A DNA stretch of 64,000 nucleotides, from assembly GCA_937924755.1 (NCBI GenBank), contig CALEVZ010000037.1, positions 1-64,000 of the forward strand, read 5' to 3'. The DNA is from an uncultured bacterium (lineage in GTDB: Bacteria > Acidobacteriota > Thermoanaerobaculia > Thermoanaerobaculales > Thermoanaerobaculaceae). Positions 51,717 to 62,944 of this stretch are shown one piece after another (within the stretch, counting starts at the first letter, position 1; each line of letters starts with the position of its first letter). Made by a program: the position numbers and the translations under genes. Below the pieces are notes generated by a model. That model saw nothing but the letters and a program-made list of their open reading frames with translations, ran no database searches and was not told the origin of the DNA.

Positions 51717-53041
51717 GCCCGCCCACCGCCGGCAAACAGCCCGTCTCGGGCTTCGCCGAAATCATCGCCATCAAGCGTGACGGCGGCGAGCTGAGCAGGG
51801 AGCAGGTGGCGCGCTTCGTGCGTGGTGCCAGCGACGGCAGCATCGGCGACGAGCAACTGGCGGCCATGCTGATGGCCCTGTGCATCCGCGGCGCCTCGCC
51901 CGCTGAAACCCTGGCCCTGGTGGAAGAGATGCGCGACTCGGGCGCCCGCTGGGAGCTGCGCGACCGCTTTCCTGTTCTGCTGGACAAGCATTCCACCGGG
52001 GGGGTGGGTGATTCTGTCTCGCTGGTTCTTGCGCCGCTGGTGGCGGCCTGCAGCATCCCCGTGGCCATGATGGCCGGGGCGGGCCTCGGGCACACCCAGG
52101 GGACCCTCGACAAGCTGGCGGCCATTCCGGGCTTTGCCGTGGCCCGCTCGCGGGGCGAGGCGCTGAGGCGCCTGGAGACGTGCGGGGTGTGCTTCGCGGC
52201 GCAGAGCGCCGAAATTGCACCTGCCGACCGCAAGTTATATGCACTGAGGGACGTGACGGCCACCGTGCCGTCGCTTCCGCTGATCGTGGCGTCCATCATG
52301 TCGAAAAAGCTGGCGCTGGGCGCGGCGGCCCTCGTCCTCGATGTGAAGATGGGGAGCGGCGCCTTCTGCAAGAACTCTCGCCAGGCCTGGGAGCTGGCCG
52401 AGGCGCTGGTTGGGGTGGCCCGCGCCGCCGGCATGCCCTGCCGGGCGCTGGTGACGGAGATGAACCAGCCGCTGGGCAGGCACCTGGGGTGTGCGTCGGA
52501 GGTGCGGGCGGCGCTGGAGGTGCTGGAGAACCGGGGCTCGGCGCGCCTGAAAGAGGTCACCCTGGCCCTCGCCGCCGCTGGCATGGCCCTTGTGGGGCAC
52601 GACGAACAGCACGCCCGCCGCGAGCTGGAGCGCGCCCTCGAGGAGGGCCGCGCGCGGCGGGAGTGGGACCGCATGGTGGCGGCGCACGGGGGGGACCCGG
52701 ATCCGCTCCGCCTGTTGCGCCCGCGCCAGTCGGTGGAGGTGGCTGCAGGCCGGGCCGGCTGGGTGATCGCCGTCGATGCCGAATCGCTGGGGTGGGTGGC
52801 CGTAGCGCTGGGGGCGGGGCGGCGGTTCGCCGGCGACACGGTGGATCCCGGCGCCGGTTTGGTGGTGCACGCGCGGCTGGGGGATGCCGTCGAGGTGGGC
52901 CAACCGTTGGCGACCCTGGAACTCGGGGTGCGGCAGGTGAACGTCGAAGCTCTGGCGGCCCGCACCGCTGCCGCCTTCACCGTGGGCGAGACGCCGCCCG
53001 CAGTCGCGCCGCTGATTGTGGCGTCGGTGGGAGGCGAGTGA
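51713..53041 (+). CDS. deoA: Thymidine/pyrimidine-nucleoside phosphorylase
   Basis: 442 aa from GTG 51713 (GTGA overlap). The N-terminal helical part and phosphate-binding DKHSTGGVGDSVSL (about 89-102) are intact. Pyrimidine contacts fit: YALRDVTATV (Arg) and LIVASIMSKKLA (Ser, Lys). The family signature SGRGLGHTGGTLDKLE reads AGAGLGHTQGTLDKLA here, so three otherwise conserved residues differ. The C-terminal barrel-sandwich domain is present. It cleaves thymidine or uridine with phosphate; specificity may be altered. Confidence 0.88.
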   Translation: MSPPTAGKQPVSGFAEIIAIKRDGGELSREQVARFVRGASDGSIGDEQLAAMLMALCIRGASPAETLALVEEMRDSGARWELRDRFPVLLDKHSTGGVGDSVSLVLAPLVAACSIPVAMMAGAGLGHTQGTLDKLAAIPGFAVARSRGEALRRLETCGVCFAAQSAEIAPADRKLYALRDVTATVPSLPLIVASIMSKKLALGAAALVLDVKMGSGAFCKNSRQAWELAEALVGVARAAGMPCRALVTEMNQPLGRHLGCASEVRAALEVLENRGSARLKEVTLALAAAGMALVGHDEQHARRELERALEEGRARREWDRMVAAHGGDPDPLRLLRPRQSVEVAAGRAGWVIAVDAESLGWVAVALGAGRRFAGDTVDPGAGLVVHARLGDAVEVGQPLATLELGVRQVNVEALAARTAAAFTVGETPPAVAPLIVASVGGE

Positions 53042-53045
53042 GGCG

Positions 53046-54965
53046 GTGCTGTACCGCCTGGAGGACGTGCGAGTCTCCTTCGGTGGCCGCGAGGTCTTGC
53101 GCGGCGTTTCTCTCCAGCAGGAGGCGGGGGAGAAGCTGGCCCTGCTGGGGCGCAACGGCAGCGGCAAGACCACGCTCTTGCGCCTGGTGCGCGGGGAGCT
53201 GGAGCCGGACTGCGGGGCGGTGGAGCGCTCCCGCACCCTGACCCTGGCGAGCGTGGAGCAGCACTTCGCCTGCTCCCCCACCGCGGGAGTGCTGGAGTCC
53301 TGCCTGGAGGCGTTTTCGGGGCTGCTCGACATCGAGCGGGAGATCGCCGCGCTGGAGAGCGGGCGCGAGGGGGGCAGCGGTGTCGCGGCTCGCCTCCATG
53401 AGTTGCACGACGCGCTGGCTCAGTTGGATGGCTACCGCGCCCGGCCCCGGGCGGAGGCGGCCCTGGCCGCCCTAGGGATCGGCCGCGACATGCTGGCCCG
53501 GCCCATTGGCACTCTCTCGGGCGGCGAGCGCACCCGGGTGGCGCTGGCTCGAGCCCTGCTGGCGCCCGCCTCCCTGCTGATACTGGACGAGCCCACCAAC
53601 CACCTGGACTTGCTGGGGGTGGACTTCCTCACCGAAGAGCTGGCGCGGCGGGAGGGGGCGGTGCTGGTGGTCACCCACGACCGGCAGCTGGTGGACCGCC
53701 TGGGGGGGGCGATCCTCGAACTCCACGCCGGTCGACTGGAGCGCTACCCGGCCGGCTACGAGCGCTACCGCCGGGAGCGCGCCGCCCGCCGGGAGCAGGC
53801 GCGCCGGGCGTGGGCGCTGCAACAGGAGGAGATCCAGCGCCAGGAGGAGTTCATCCGCCGCAACATCGCCGGGCAGAACACCCGCCAGGCGCAGGCGCGG
53901 CGGAAACTGCTGGCTAGGATGGAGCGCTTGGAACCGCCGGAGCCGGAGGTGCCGGCGGTGCGGCTGCGCTGGCCCGAGGCCGCCCGCTCCGGAGATCGGG
54001 TGCTGGAGGTCTCTCGCATGGCCGTGGGCTGGCAGGAGCCTTTGCTGCAGGACGTCACCTTCGTGCTCCGCCGGGGGGAGCGGCTGGCGGTGGTGGGGCG
54101 CAACGGCTCGGGCAAGACCACCCTGCTGCGGACGTTGGTGGGCTCGGTGCCCGCCCTGGGCGGCAGCATCCGGTTCGGTGCCGGGGTGGCGCCGGGGGTG
54201 TACGACCAGGAGAGCGCCGAGACCGGGGGGGAGTCCAGCGTGCTGGAGGGGCTACTGGCCTGCCGCCCCGACTGGGCCCCCGCCGACGCCCGCGCCTGGG
54301 CGGGCCGCTTCGGCTTCTCCGGCGAGGCGGCCGAGGCGCCGCCGCAGACCATGTCGGGGGGGGAGCGAGCCCGGGCCACCCTGGCCCGACTCCTGGCGCA
54401 GGCGCCCAACCTTTTGATTCTGGACGAGCCCACCAACCACCTGGACATCCCCACCTGCGAGGCGCTGGAGGAGGCCCTCCTCGACTACCCCGGCGCGGTC
54501 CTGGTGGTCAGCCACGACCGCCGCCTGCTCTCCCGGGTTGCCACCGGCGCGCTGCTGCTGGCCGGGGGGCAGGCGCATCTCTGCCAGTCGGTGGAGGAGG
54601 CCTTCGAACGGCTCGGGCTGACGCGGGAGGCAGTGGTGGAAAAGCGGGAGGCGCCCCCCCCGGCCCGCCGCTCGGCCCTGGAGGAGGAACGTCGGCGTCT
54701 CAGGCGGGACGCCGCGCGTGCCCGCCAGCGGGCTGAAGAGCTCGCCGCTGCGGTCCAGGCGGGGCAGGACCGCCTCACCGACATCGACGCGCTTCTCTGC
54801 TCGCGGGAGGTCTTTTCTGACCCTCCGCGGGCCAGCGCTTTGGCTGCCGAGGCCGAGGAGCTGCGGCAGCACTTGGAGGAGCTTCTGGAGGCCTGGACCG
54901 ACGCGGAGGAGGACGCCGAGGCCCTAAAAGCCCGCCTGACTGCCCTGTCAGCGGCGGACTCGTAG
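53046..54965 (+). CDS. ABC-F family ATPase (Uup/EttA-like)
   Basis: 639 aa from GTG 53046, 4 nt after deoA. Two ABC domains without membrane helices: Walker A GRNGSGKTTLLRL (about 35) and GRNGSGKTTLLRT, signatures LSGGERTRVALARALL and MSGGERARATLARLL, Walker B ILDEPTNHLDL and ILDEPTNHLDI. The inter-domain linker is charged and helical (RQEEFIRRNIAGQNTRQAQARRKLLARME). After residue 535 is a coiled-coil C-terminal domain as in Uup. ABC-F proteins act on ribosomes; antibiotic resistance versus housekeeping cannot be decided. Confidence 0.9.
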   Translation: MLYRLEDVRVSFGGREVLRGVSLQQEAGEKLALLGRNGSGKTTLLRLVRGELEPDCGAVERSRTLTLASVEQHFACSPTAGVLESCLEAFSGLLDIEREIAALESGREGGSGVAARLHELHDALAQLDGYRARPRAEAALAALGIGRDMLARPIGTLSGGERTRVALARALLAPASLLILDEPTNHLDLLGVDFLTEELARREGAVLVVTHDRQLVDRLGGAILELHAGRLERYPAGYERYRRERAARREQARRAWALQQEEIQRQEEFIRRNIAGQNTRQAQARRKLLARMERLEPPEPEVPAVRLRWPEAARSGDRVLEVSRMAVGWQEPLLQDVTFVLRRGERLAVVGRNGSGKTTLLRTLVGSVPALGGSIRFGAGVAPGVYDQESAETGGESSVLEGLLACRPDWAPADARAWAGRFGFSGEAAEAPPQTMSGGERARATLARLLAQAPNLLILDEPTNHLDIPTCEALEEALLDYPGAVLVVSHDRRLLSRVATGALLLAGGQAHLCQSVEEAFERLGLTREAVVEKREAPPPARRSALEEERRRLRRDAARARQRAEELAAAVQAGQDRLTDIDALLCSREVFSDPPRASALAAEAEELRQHLEELLEAWTDAEEDAEALKARLTALSAADS

Positions 54966-55036
54966 AGCGGTCCTGGAAAGCGGTCGGGCGGGGCCGTGCT
55001 CGCGGCTTGACGCTGACACAGACCTGGCTGTTGATG

Positions 55037-55072
55037 CAAAGAAATCGCCCGCCACCGGCGGCGGTGGCGGGC
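55037..55072 (-). terminator. Intrinsic terminator of the acyl-CoA dehydrogenase gene
   Basis: On the minus strand GCCCGCCACC and GGTGGCGGGC form a perfect 10-bp stem with a 6-nt loop, followed by GATTTCTTTGC. It lies 28 nt after the acyl-CoA dehydrogenase stop (55101). Convergent read-through from the ABC-F gene would also meet it. Confidence 0.7.
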
Positions 55073-55100
55073 CGGAATGGGATGGGAGGTTCGGGAGGCG

Positions 55101-56942
55101 CTACAGCACCGCCTCCATGGGTGCCATTTCGCCGGCGCGAATGGCCACCGCTTTGGCGGTGACGCCGGGCAGCACCCGATAGGCGAAGTGAATGGCCAGC
55201 TGCACCTTGTTGTGGTAGAAGGCGGCCTCGCCGTCGTCCTCGATCACGGCGCGGCAGGCCTTCTTGTCGCTGGCGTCCACCCCCTTGGCGGCGAAGATGG
55301 CGGCCAGCTTCTCCCGGGCCACGATGGCCTGCTCCAGGAGGAAGTGGGCGCCCAGCACGTCGCCCACCATGTCCAGTAGCGGCACGGAGTTGAGCAGCAC
55401 CACCATCATCGCGTCCGGGCGCTTGCCCAGGCCCTTGGAGAGGTCCTCGATTTGCTTCAAAGCCGCCGCCAACATCCAGGCAGGTTCCATCAGCTGCGGG
55501 TCGTTGCGCAGCTTCTTGAAGGTTTCCTCGGCCTTGCCAAGGAGGTCGCGGATGGGCTTGCCGCCCTTCAAGGGCAGCTTGCGGGCGACGAAGTCCAGCG
55601 CCTGGATGCCGTTGGTGCCCTCGTAAATGGAGGCGATCTTGGCGTCGCGCAGGTACTGCTCGGCGGGGTACTCCATGGTGTAGCCATAGCCGCCGAAGAC
55701 TTGCAGGCACCACTCGGTGACGCGAAAGCCCCAGTCGGAGGCCCATGCCTTGCAGATGGGGGTGAGCACGTCGACGTAGGACTGGTAGCGCTCCGCCTCC
55801 TCCCCTTCGCTCAGCCGGCTCATGTCGACGTAGTACGAGGTCTGCATGAGCAGGGCCCGCATGGCGTGCACGTAGGCGTTGGAAGTGAAGAGCATGCGGC
55901 GCACGTCGGGGTGCTCGATGATGGCGACTTGGGGCGCGTCAGCGTCCTTGAGCTTGGAGTAGTGGCGCCCCTGCAAGCGGGTCTTGGCGTAGGCCAGCGC
56001 TGCCTGGTAAGCCGCCGCGGCCAGCGCAGCTCCCTGCAGTCCCACCTCGATGCGGGCGGGGTTCATCATGTAAAACATCAGCTTCATGCCTTCCTGCTCC
56101 TGGCCCAGCAGGAAGCCTTCGCAGGCGTCGTTCTGCCCGAAAACCAGCGAACAGGTGGGTGACCCGTGGATACCCAGCTTGTGCTCGATGTTGGAGCAGG
56201 CCACGTCGTTGAACTCGCCGAGGGAGCCGTCGGGGTTGACGCGGTACTTGGGCACCACGAACAGGGACAGTCCCTTGGTGCCCGGCTCGGCGTCGGGGGT
56301 GCGTGCCAGCACGGCGTGGATGATGTTCTCGGTGAGATCCTGATCCCCGGAAGTGATGAAGATCTTCTCCCCTTGGATCAGATAGCGGCCGTTGGGCTGC
56401 TTGATGGCGCGGGTCTTGGATGCGCCCACGTCGGAGCCGGCCTGGGGCTCGGTGAGGCACATGGTGCCCGCCCACTGCCCCGAGTACATGCGCTCACAGA
56501 ACAGCTGGCGCATCTCGTCGGTGCCGAACTTCTCCACCAGATACCCGGCGCCGCGCGTCAGCAGGGCGGTGAGCGACAGCGAAATGTTGGACCCGAAGAA
56601 GAACTCGTTGACCGCCGTGCCTATCACCTCAGGCAGCCCCATGCCGCCGTACTCGGGGTTGTTGATGCAACCGATCCAGCCACCCTCCTTGATCTTCTGG
56701 TACGCGTCGTGGAAGGAGGGCGGAAGGTAGACTTTGCCGTTTTCCCACCGGGCTCCGACGCGGTCTCCTTCGACGTTGGCGGGTCCCAGCACCTCCTGGG
56801 ACAGCTTGAGGGCTTCCTGCAGGACCATCTGGACCGAATCGGGGTCCCACTCGGAGAACCTTTCGTGTGCGAGCAGCTCCCGCGTCGGGAGCCACTCGAA
56901 GAGCTGAAACAGCACGTCCCGCATATCAGCCTGGTACGCCAC
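55101..56942 (-). CDS. Acyl-CoA dehydrogenase (long-type FadE-like)
   Basis: 613 aa from GTG 56942, with GGAGG 6 nt upstream; the 670-aa track ORF runs through the promoter. The ACAD core has TRGAGYLVEKFGTDEMRQLFCERMYSG, MCLTEPQAGSDVGASKTRA (FAD and substrate signature), IFITSGDQDLT, MMNPARIEVGLQGAALAAAAYQAAL and VFGGYGYTMEYPAEQYLRDAKIASIYEGTNGIQALDFVARKL. A C-terminal extension of about 170 residues is typical of the 590-620-aa class (PA0508/AidB-like). It oxidises acyl-CoA thioesters in beta-oxidation. A TetR-type operator and promoter lie upstream. Confidence 0.92.
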   Translation of the reverse strand: MAYQADMRDVLFQLFEWLPTRELLAHERFSEWDPDSVQMVLQEALKLSQEVLGPANVEGDRVGARWENGKVYLPPSFHDAYQKIKEGGWIGCINNPEYGGMGLPEVIGTAVNEFFFGSNISLSLTALLTRGAGYLVEKFGTDEMRQLFCERMYSGQWAGTMCLTEPQAGSDVGASKTRAIKQPNGRYLIQGEKIFITSGDQDLTENIIHAVLARTPDAEPGTKGLSLFVVPKYRVNPDGSLGEFNDVACSNIEHKLGIHGSPTCSLVFGQNDACEGFLLGQEQEGMKLMFYMMNPARIEVGLQGAALAAAAYQAALAYAKTRLQGRHYSKLKDADAPQVAIIEHPDVRRMLFTSNAYVHAMRALLMQTSYYVDMSRLSEGEEAERYQSYVDVLTPICKAWASDWGFRVTEWCLQVFGGYGYTMEYPAEQYLRDAKIASIYEGTNGIQALDFVARKLPLKGGKPIRDLLGKAEETFKKLRNDPQLMEPAWMLAAALKQIEDLSKGLGKRPDAMMVVLLNSVPLLDMVGDVLGAHFLLEQAIVAREKLAAIFAAKGVDASDKKACRAVIEDDGEAAFYHNKVQLAIHFAYRVLPGVTAKAVAIRAGEMAPMEAVL

Positions 56943-56984
56943 GATGTCCCTCCTTCCTGTTCTGTCGCGCCTCCGAGAAAGCTC

Positions 56985-57000
56985 GAATGAACGCTCATTC
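56985..57000. promoter_or_regulatory. TetR/FadR-type operator before the acyl-CoA dehydrogenase gene
   Basis: GAATGA-ACGC-TCATTC is a perfect 6-4-6 inverted repeat placed immediately downstream of the -10 box of the minus-strand promoter. It closely resembles operators of TetR-family regulators of fatty acid degradation (Bacillus FadR, PsrA types: TGAATGA...TCATTCA). No TetR gene is in the window. Binding would block transcription until acyl-CoA relieves it. Confidence 0.6.
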
Positions 57001-57029
57001 ATTTTGAATTGCCCTTCCGAAGAATGCAA
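57001..57029 (-). promoter_or_regulatory. Promoter of the acyl-CoA dehydrogenase gene
   Basis: On the minus strand TTGCAT (57029-57024) and CAAAAT (57006-57001) are 17 bp apart. The predicted start falls inside the adjacent inverted repeat at 56985-57000, the expected place for a repressor site. Confidence 0.5.
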
Positions 57030-57125
57030 GGGGTGGAGCCCAAGTCGGAGGGTTGCGCGGCAGATCGGGCAGGGGCGCGCTGGCAAGGGTACTGAACCTG
57101 AGCGATAATCCACCGGGAGGTGGAG

Positions 57126-58064
57126 ATGCGCTCAGCGCGGGCGGTGGTTACCGGAGGGGCGGGCTTTCTCGGCTCCCATTTATGCGAAAAGCTGCTGGCC
57201 GAGGGTATGGAAGTGGTGTGCATCGACAACCTCCTCACTGGGTCGCTGAGCAACATCGAGCACCTGTTCGGCCGCCAGGGTTTCGTGTTTCTCCATTACG
57301 ACGTCACCAACTACCTGCACGTTCCTGGCGAAGTTGATTTTGTACTCCACTTCGCCTCTCCCGCTTCGCCCATCGACTACTTGGAGCTGCCCATCCAGAC
57401 CCTCAAGGTGGGTTCGCTGGGCACCCACAAGGCGCTGGGGCTGGCCAAGGCCAAGGGCGCTCGCTTCCTGCTGGCCTCCACCTCGGAGGTGTACGGCGAC
57501 CCGCTGGTCCACCCGCAGCCGGAATCGTACTGGGGCAACGTCAACCCGGTGGGTCCGCGGGGGGTGTACGACGAGGCGAAGCGCTTCGCCGAGGCCATGA
57601 CCATGGCCTACCATCGCTTTCACGGTCTGTCGACCCGGATCGTGAGAATTTTTAACACTTACGGGCCGCGCATGCGGGCCAACGACGGCCGCGTGGTGCC
57701 GGCCTTCATCTCCCAGGCGCTGACCGGGCAGCCGCTGACGGTGTTCGGCGATGGCTCGCAAACCCGTTCCTTTTGCTACGTCGACGACCTCATCGAAGGG
57801 ATCGTGCGGGTGCTGCTTGGGGAGGTCTGCGAACCGGTGAACGTGGGCAACCCGGCGGAGATGAGCGTCTTGCAGTTCGCCCAGGCGATCATCCAGCTCA
57901 CCGGTTCGGCCTCTCCCATCGAGTACCGGCCGTTGCCGGTCGACGACCCCAAGGTGCGCCAGCCGGACATCACCCTGGCTTACACCCGCCTGGGCTGGCG
58001 CCCCAGGGTGCCGCTGCAGGAGGGGTTGCGGCGCACCATCGAGTACTTCGCAGCACGGCGTTAG
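57126..58064 (+). CDS. UDP-glucuronate decarboxylase-like NAD-dependent sugar epimerase/dehydratase
   Basis: 312 aa from the ATG at 57126, which has GGGAGG 6-7 nt upstream. Extended SDR motifs: [12 protein letters not shown] (NAD binding), [53 protein letters not shown], catalytic YDEAKR (YxxxK), [26 protein letters not shown] and [14 protein letters not shown]. These match UXS (UDP-xylose synthase) closely. It would use UDP-glucuronate, the product of ugd at 12818. Other UDP-sugar epimerases are less likely. Confidence 0.9.
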   Translation: MRSARAVVTGGAGFLGSHLCEKLLAEGMEVVCIDNLLTGSLSNIEHLFGRQGFVFLHYDVTNYLHVPGEVDFVLHFASPASPIDYLELPIQTLKVGSLGTHKALGLAKAKGARFLLASTSEVYGDPLVHPQPESYWGNVNPVGPRGVYDEAKRFAEAMTMAYHRFHGLSTRIVRIFNTYGPRMRANDGRVVPAFISQALTGQPLTVFGDGSQTRSFCYVDDLIEGIVRVLLGEVCEPVNVGNPAEMSVLQFAQAIIQLTGSASPIEYRPLPVDDPKVRQPDITLAYTRLGWRPRVPLQEGLRRTIEYFAARR

Positions 58065-58542
58065 CTCTCGATCGCCTCGCGTGCGGCCCGCTGCCGGCGT
58101 CTTTCAATGGCCCGCCGCACCGCCACGTAGGTCAGAACCCCCCCTACGGGAGAGGTGATGCCGGCGCCGGCAAACCAGGCGTAGAGCAACGGCCGGAGTG
58201 CCGAGGCGTGTTCCCGCCAGGCGCTGACGGAGAGGAGCAGGCCATGGTCAGGCAAGACCACCTGGGAAATGCCGGCGCCGGTGATCCAGGCGCCGAGGCT
58301 GACGGCGGCGGCGAAGTACGGCGGCAGCGTCCACGGGTTAATCAGCAAGGTCCCGAGCAGGACGTCGATCTTGTTGAGACGAAAGGCGAAGGCGAGGATT
58401 AGGGCGAGCCCGGTGTGCAGGCCCAGCAGGGGTGACAGACTCACCGCCACCCCCACCGCCCAGGCTGCCGCGAGCCGGCCGGCGGATTCATCGGCGCCCA
58501 CCAGTCGGCGGAAGCGGGCGCGCGCGGCCCGGGCGAAGGCTC

Positions 58543-58546
<4 letters not shown>
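58061..58546 (-). CDS. DUF2062 membrane protein
   Basis: 161 aa from GTG 58546 (GTGA overlap with lon). Helices at about 25-60, with [65 protein letters not shown], show the DUF2062 pattern (G...SPLxGxHT...NPxTxPPxY). A short loop and another helix follow, then a basic tail. Family function unknown, sometimes linked to envelope or glycan genes. Last in the minus-strand nrdR-hsp20-lon cluster. Confidence 0.85.
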
Positions 58547-60917
<2,371 letters not shown>

Positions 60918-60921
<4 letters not shown>

Positions 60922-61358
60922 GGTTCCTCTTCGCGAATGGGCACGCTCATCACCTCGCGGTCGTCGTCGCCGCGGGGGAGGATGATTTCCAGCACTCCCG
61001 CCTCGAGCCGGGCTGTCACCCGCTCTCGAATGATCCCCGGCGGCACGCGAATCTCCAGAAAAAATCCCCCGTGGTTGCGTTCGGCGAGGTGAAAGTGGGT
61101 TGCAACCTGGCGGTTGGCGGTGGCAGACCGGCGGCCAGCAAGCCGCAGACGGTTGCGGGTGAGGGTGAGCCGCAGATCGGCGCGGGCGATGCCGGGCACA
61201 TCGATACGCACAATGAAGCGGTCGGGCAGCTCGACCAAATCCAGCGGCGGCGTCCAGGCGGCCGCTCGCTGCTCCGGCGGGCTGGCGAGCAGGGTGAGGA
61301 GCTCGTCGAGCTGACGCGCCAGAGCAGCCAGTTCCCAGCCTGCAAGGGCTCGATTCAT
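60918..61358 (-). CDS. Small heat shock protein (Hsp20/alpha-crystallin)
   Basis: 146 aa. A short helical N-terminus (1-35) precedes the alpha-crystallin domain: [62 protein letters not shown] and [20 protein letters not shown] (family A-x-x-x-n-GVL motif). A short [12 protein letters not shown] tail with a V-P-I anchor motif follows. It holds unfolding proteins for DnaK or Lon. It overlaps nrdR upstream and lon downstream by 4 nt each. Confidence 0.9.
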
Positions 61359-61825
61359 TGCTCCTTCCTCCGCCGCCTCGGGCGCAGCTTGCGAAGTTCC
61401 ACGAGGAACTGGTCCACGTCTTCGAAGCGACGGTACACCGAGGCGAAGCGGACGTAGGCCACCTGGTCCAGTTCGCGCAGCCGCTCCATGAGGATGTGGC
61501 CGATCTCCTCCGAGCTGATCTCGCGCTCGTCCTTGCGACTCAGGGCGGCTTCGACCGCCTCGGCGCTCGCTTCCAACTCCTGCAGCGACACGGGCCGTTT
61601 CTCGCAGGCGCGCAGCAGGCCGGCGAGGACCTTGCCCCGGTCGTAGGGCTCACGGCGGCCGTCGCGCTTGACCACCAGGGCAGGAACCTCCTCGATGCGC
61701 TCGTAGGTGGTGAACCGTCGGGCGCAGGCGGTGCACTCCCGCCGCCGGCGGATTTGACTGGCGGCGGCCAGCTCCCGAGAATCCACCACCCGGTCTTCCC
61801 CGTGCCCGCAGTAGGGGCAGCGCAT
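61355..61825 (-). CDS. nrdR: Transcriptional repressor NrdR
   Basis: 156 aa from the ATG at 61825 with AGGAG 6 nt upstream; the longer track ORF is spurious read-in. The N-terminal zinc ribbon is [45 protein letters not shown] (CPYC...CTAC), followed by the ATP-cone [29 protein letters not shown] and [23 protein letters not shown]. It senses ATP/dATP and represses ribonucleotide reductase genes. None of those are nearby. Confidence 0.96.
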   Translation of the reverse strand: MRCPYCGHGEDRVVDSRELAAASQIRRRRECTACARRFTTYERIEEVPALVVKRDGRREPYDRGKVLAGLLRACEKRPVSLQELEASAEAVEAALSRKDEREISSEEIGHILMERLRELDQVAYVRFASVYRRFEDVDQFLVELRKLRPRRRRKEQ

Positions 61826-61827
61826 AC

Positions 61828-62895
61828 TCACTCCTGCCGGCGGGCGGCCAGTTCGGCTGCCGCCGAAGGGCGAAAACCGACCGAGGCCATGTAACCGAGA
61901 CCGGCCACGGTGATGGGGAAGAAACACACGGCGTGGTGGACGATGGCGAAGGCGGTGGCAGTGGCCAGATCCACGCCCAGCAGGGTGGCGAGGGCGAACT
62001 GGATGGCGGCGTGGAAAGAGCCCACCCCCGCCGGGGTCGGCACCGCCAGGCCGATGACGCTCACGCCGATGACCACGGCCGAGACCGCTAAACCCAGGGA
62101 CAGCCCGAACCCCCTCGCCAAAAAGTCGATCTGCAGGATCGCCGTACCCCACACCAGAGCACTCCAGACCGAGAGCAATGCCAGCCGCTTGAGGCTGCGC
62201 ACCGCCTCGAGACCGTCGAGCAGGTGGTCGAGAAAACGTTCTACCCGCTCCCGCCAACGCTTTGGTGCCAGGCGCGCGGTGGCTGGCACGGCGGTGCGTC
62301 GGAAACGCAGGAGCACCAGTACCGCAGCAAACGCCGCCGCGAGTCCCAAGGCGGCTGCGAAGGCGGTGGGGCGGAGAGCAGGGGCGGCGGCGGGCGCCAG
62401 CTGCTCGGCGGCCATTGCCACGCCCGCGGCGAAGACCGCCAGTAGGGTCGCCAGGTCGATCAGGCGCTCGGTCAAGATCGAGGCGAGGGTGGCGGCAGCG
62501 GGCAGGCCGGTCTTCCGGGCGAGGAGGAGAGGGCGCACCAGTTCACCGAGGCGCCCGGGGAGGATGGTGTTGATGGCGAACCCCGCGGCGGTACAGCCGA
62601 TGAGAGCCGGAGCCGGGACAGTTCCCACGGGCTGGAGAATCGCCCCCCAGCGCAGGGCTCGGAGGGCGTACGAGAGCAGGGAGAAGCCAACTGCGGCGGC
62701 GACCCAGCCGAGCTGCACCCGTTTGAGCGTCTCGGCCACCTGAGCGAGCGGTGCCTGCCAGAGGAAGAACGCCAGCAACACCAGGGCCAGAAGAGAGGTG
62801 ACCACCACTTGGATGGGCGATAGGTGGGACGCCGAGGGGGCCGTTGCCGGCAAGCCGCCCAGTGACGCGTCGAGCGCTTTTCTTTCTGCCAGCAC
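61828..62895 (-). CDS. Flippase-like (UPF0104/LPG synthase TM-type) membrane protein
   Basis: 355 aa from GTG 62895, with AAGGAGG 11 nt upstream; the track start at 62919 puts that ribosome site inside the gene. About eight membrane helices. Family features include [25 protein letters not shown]-type helix 2, [24 protein letters not shown] (the NxxxPGRxGE... motif) and [22 protein letters not shown]. It resembles the membrane part of MprF-like lysyl-phosphatidylglycerol synthases and AglD-type proteins. Lipid translocation is inferred. Stop 2 nt before the nrdR ATG. Confidence 0.85.
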   Translation of the reverse strand: MLAERKALDASLGGLPATAPSASHLSPIQVVVTSLLALVLLAFFLWQAPLAQVAETLKRVQLGWVAAAVGFSLLSYALRALRWGAILQPVGTVPAPALIGCTAAGFAINTILPGRLGELVRPLLLARKTGLPAAATLASILTERLIDLATLLAVFAAGVAMAAEQLAPAAAPALRPTAFAAALGLAAAFAAVLVLLRFRRTAVPATARLAPKRWRERVERFLDHLLDGLEAVRSLKRLALLSVWSALVWGTAILQIDFLARGFGLSLGLAVSAVVIGVSVIGLAVPTPAGVGSFHAAIQFALATLLGVDLATATAFAIVHHAVCFFPITVAGLGYMASVGFRPSAAAELAARRQE

Positions 62896-62944
62896 GCCGG
62901 CTTCGCCCTCCTTCAGCACAGGGTTAGGGTAGTATCCTTAAATC

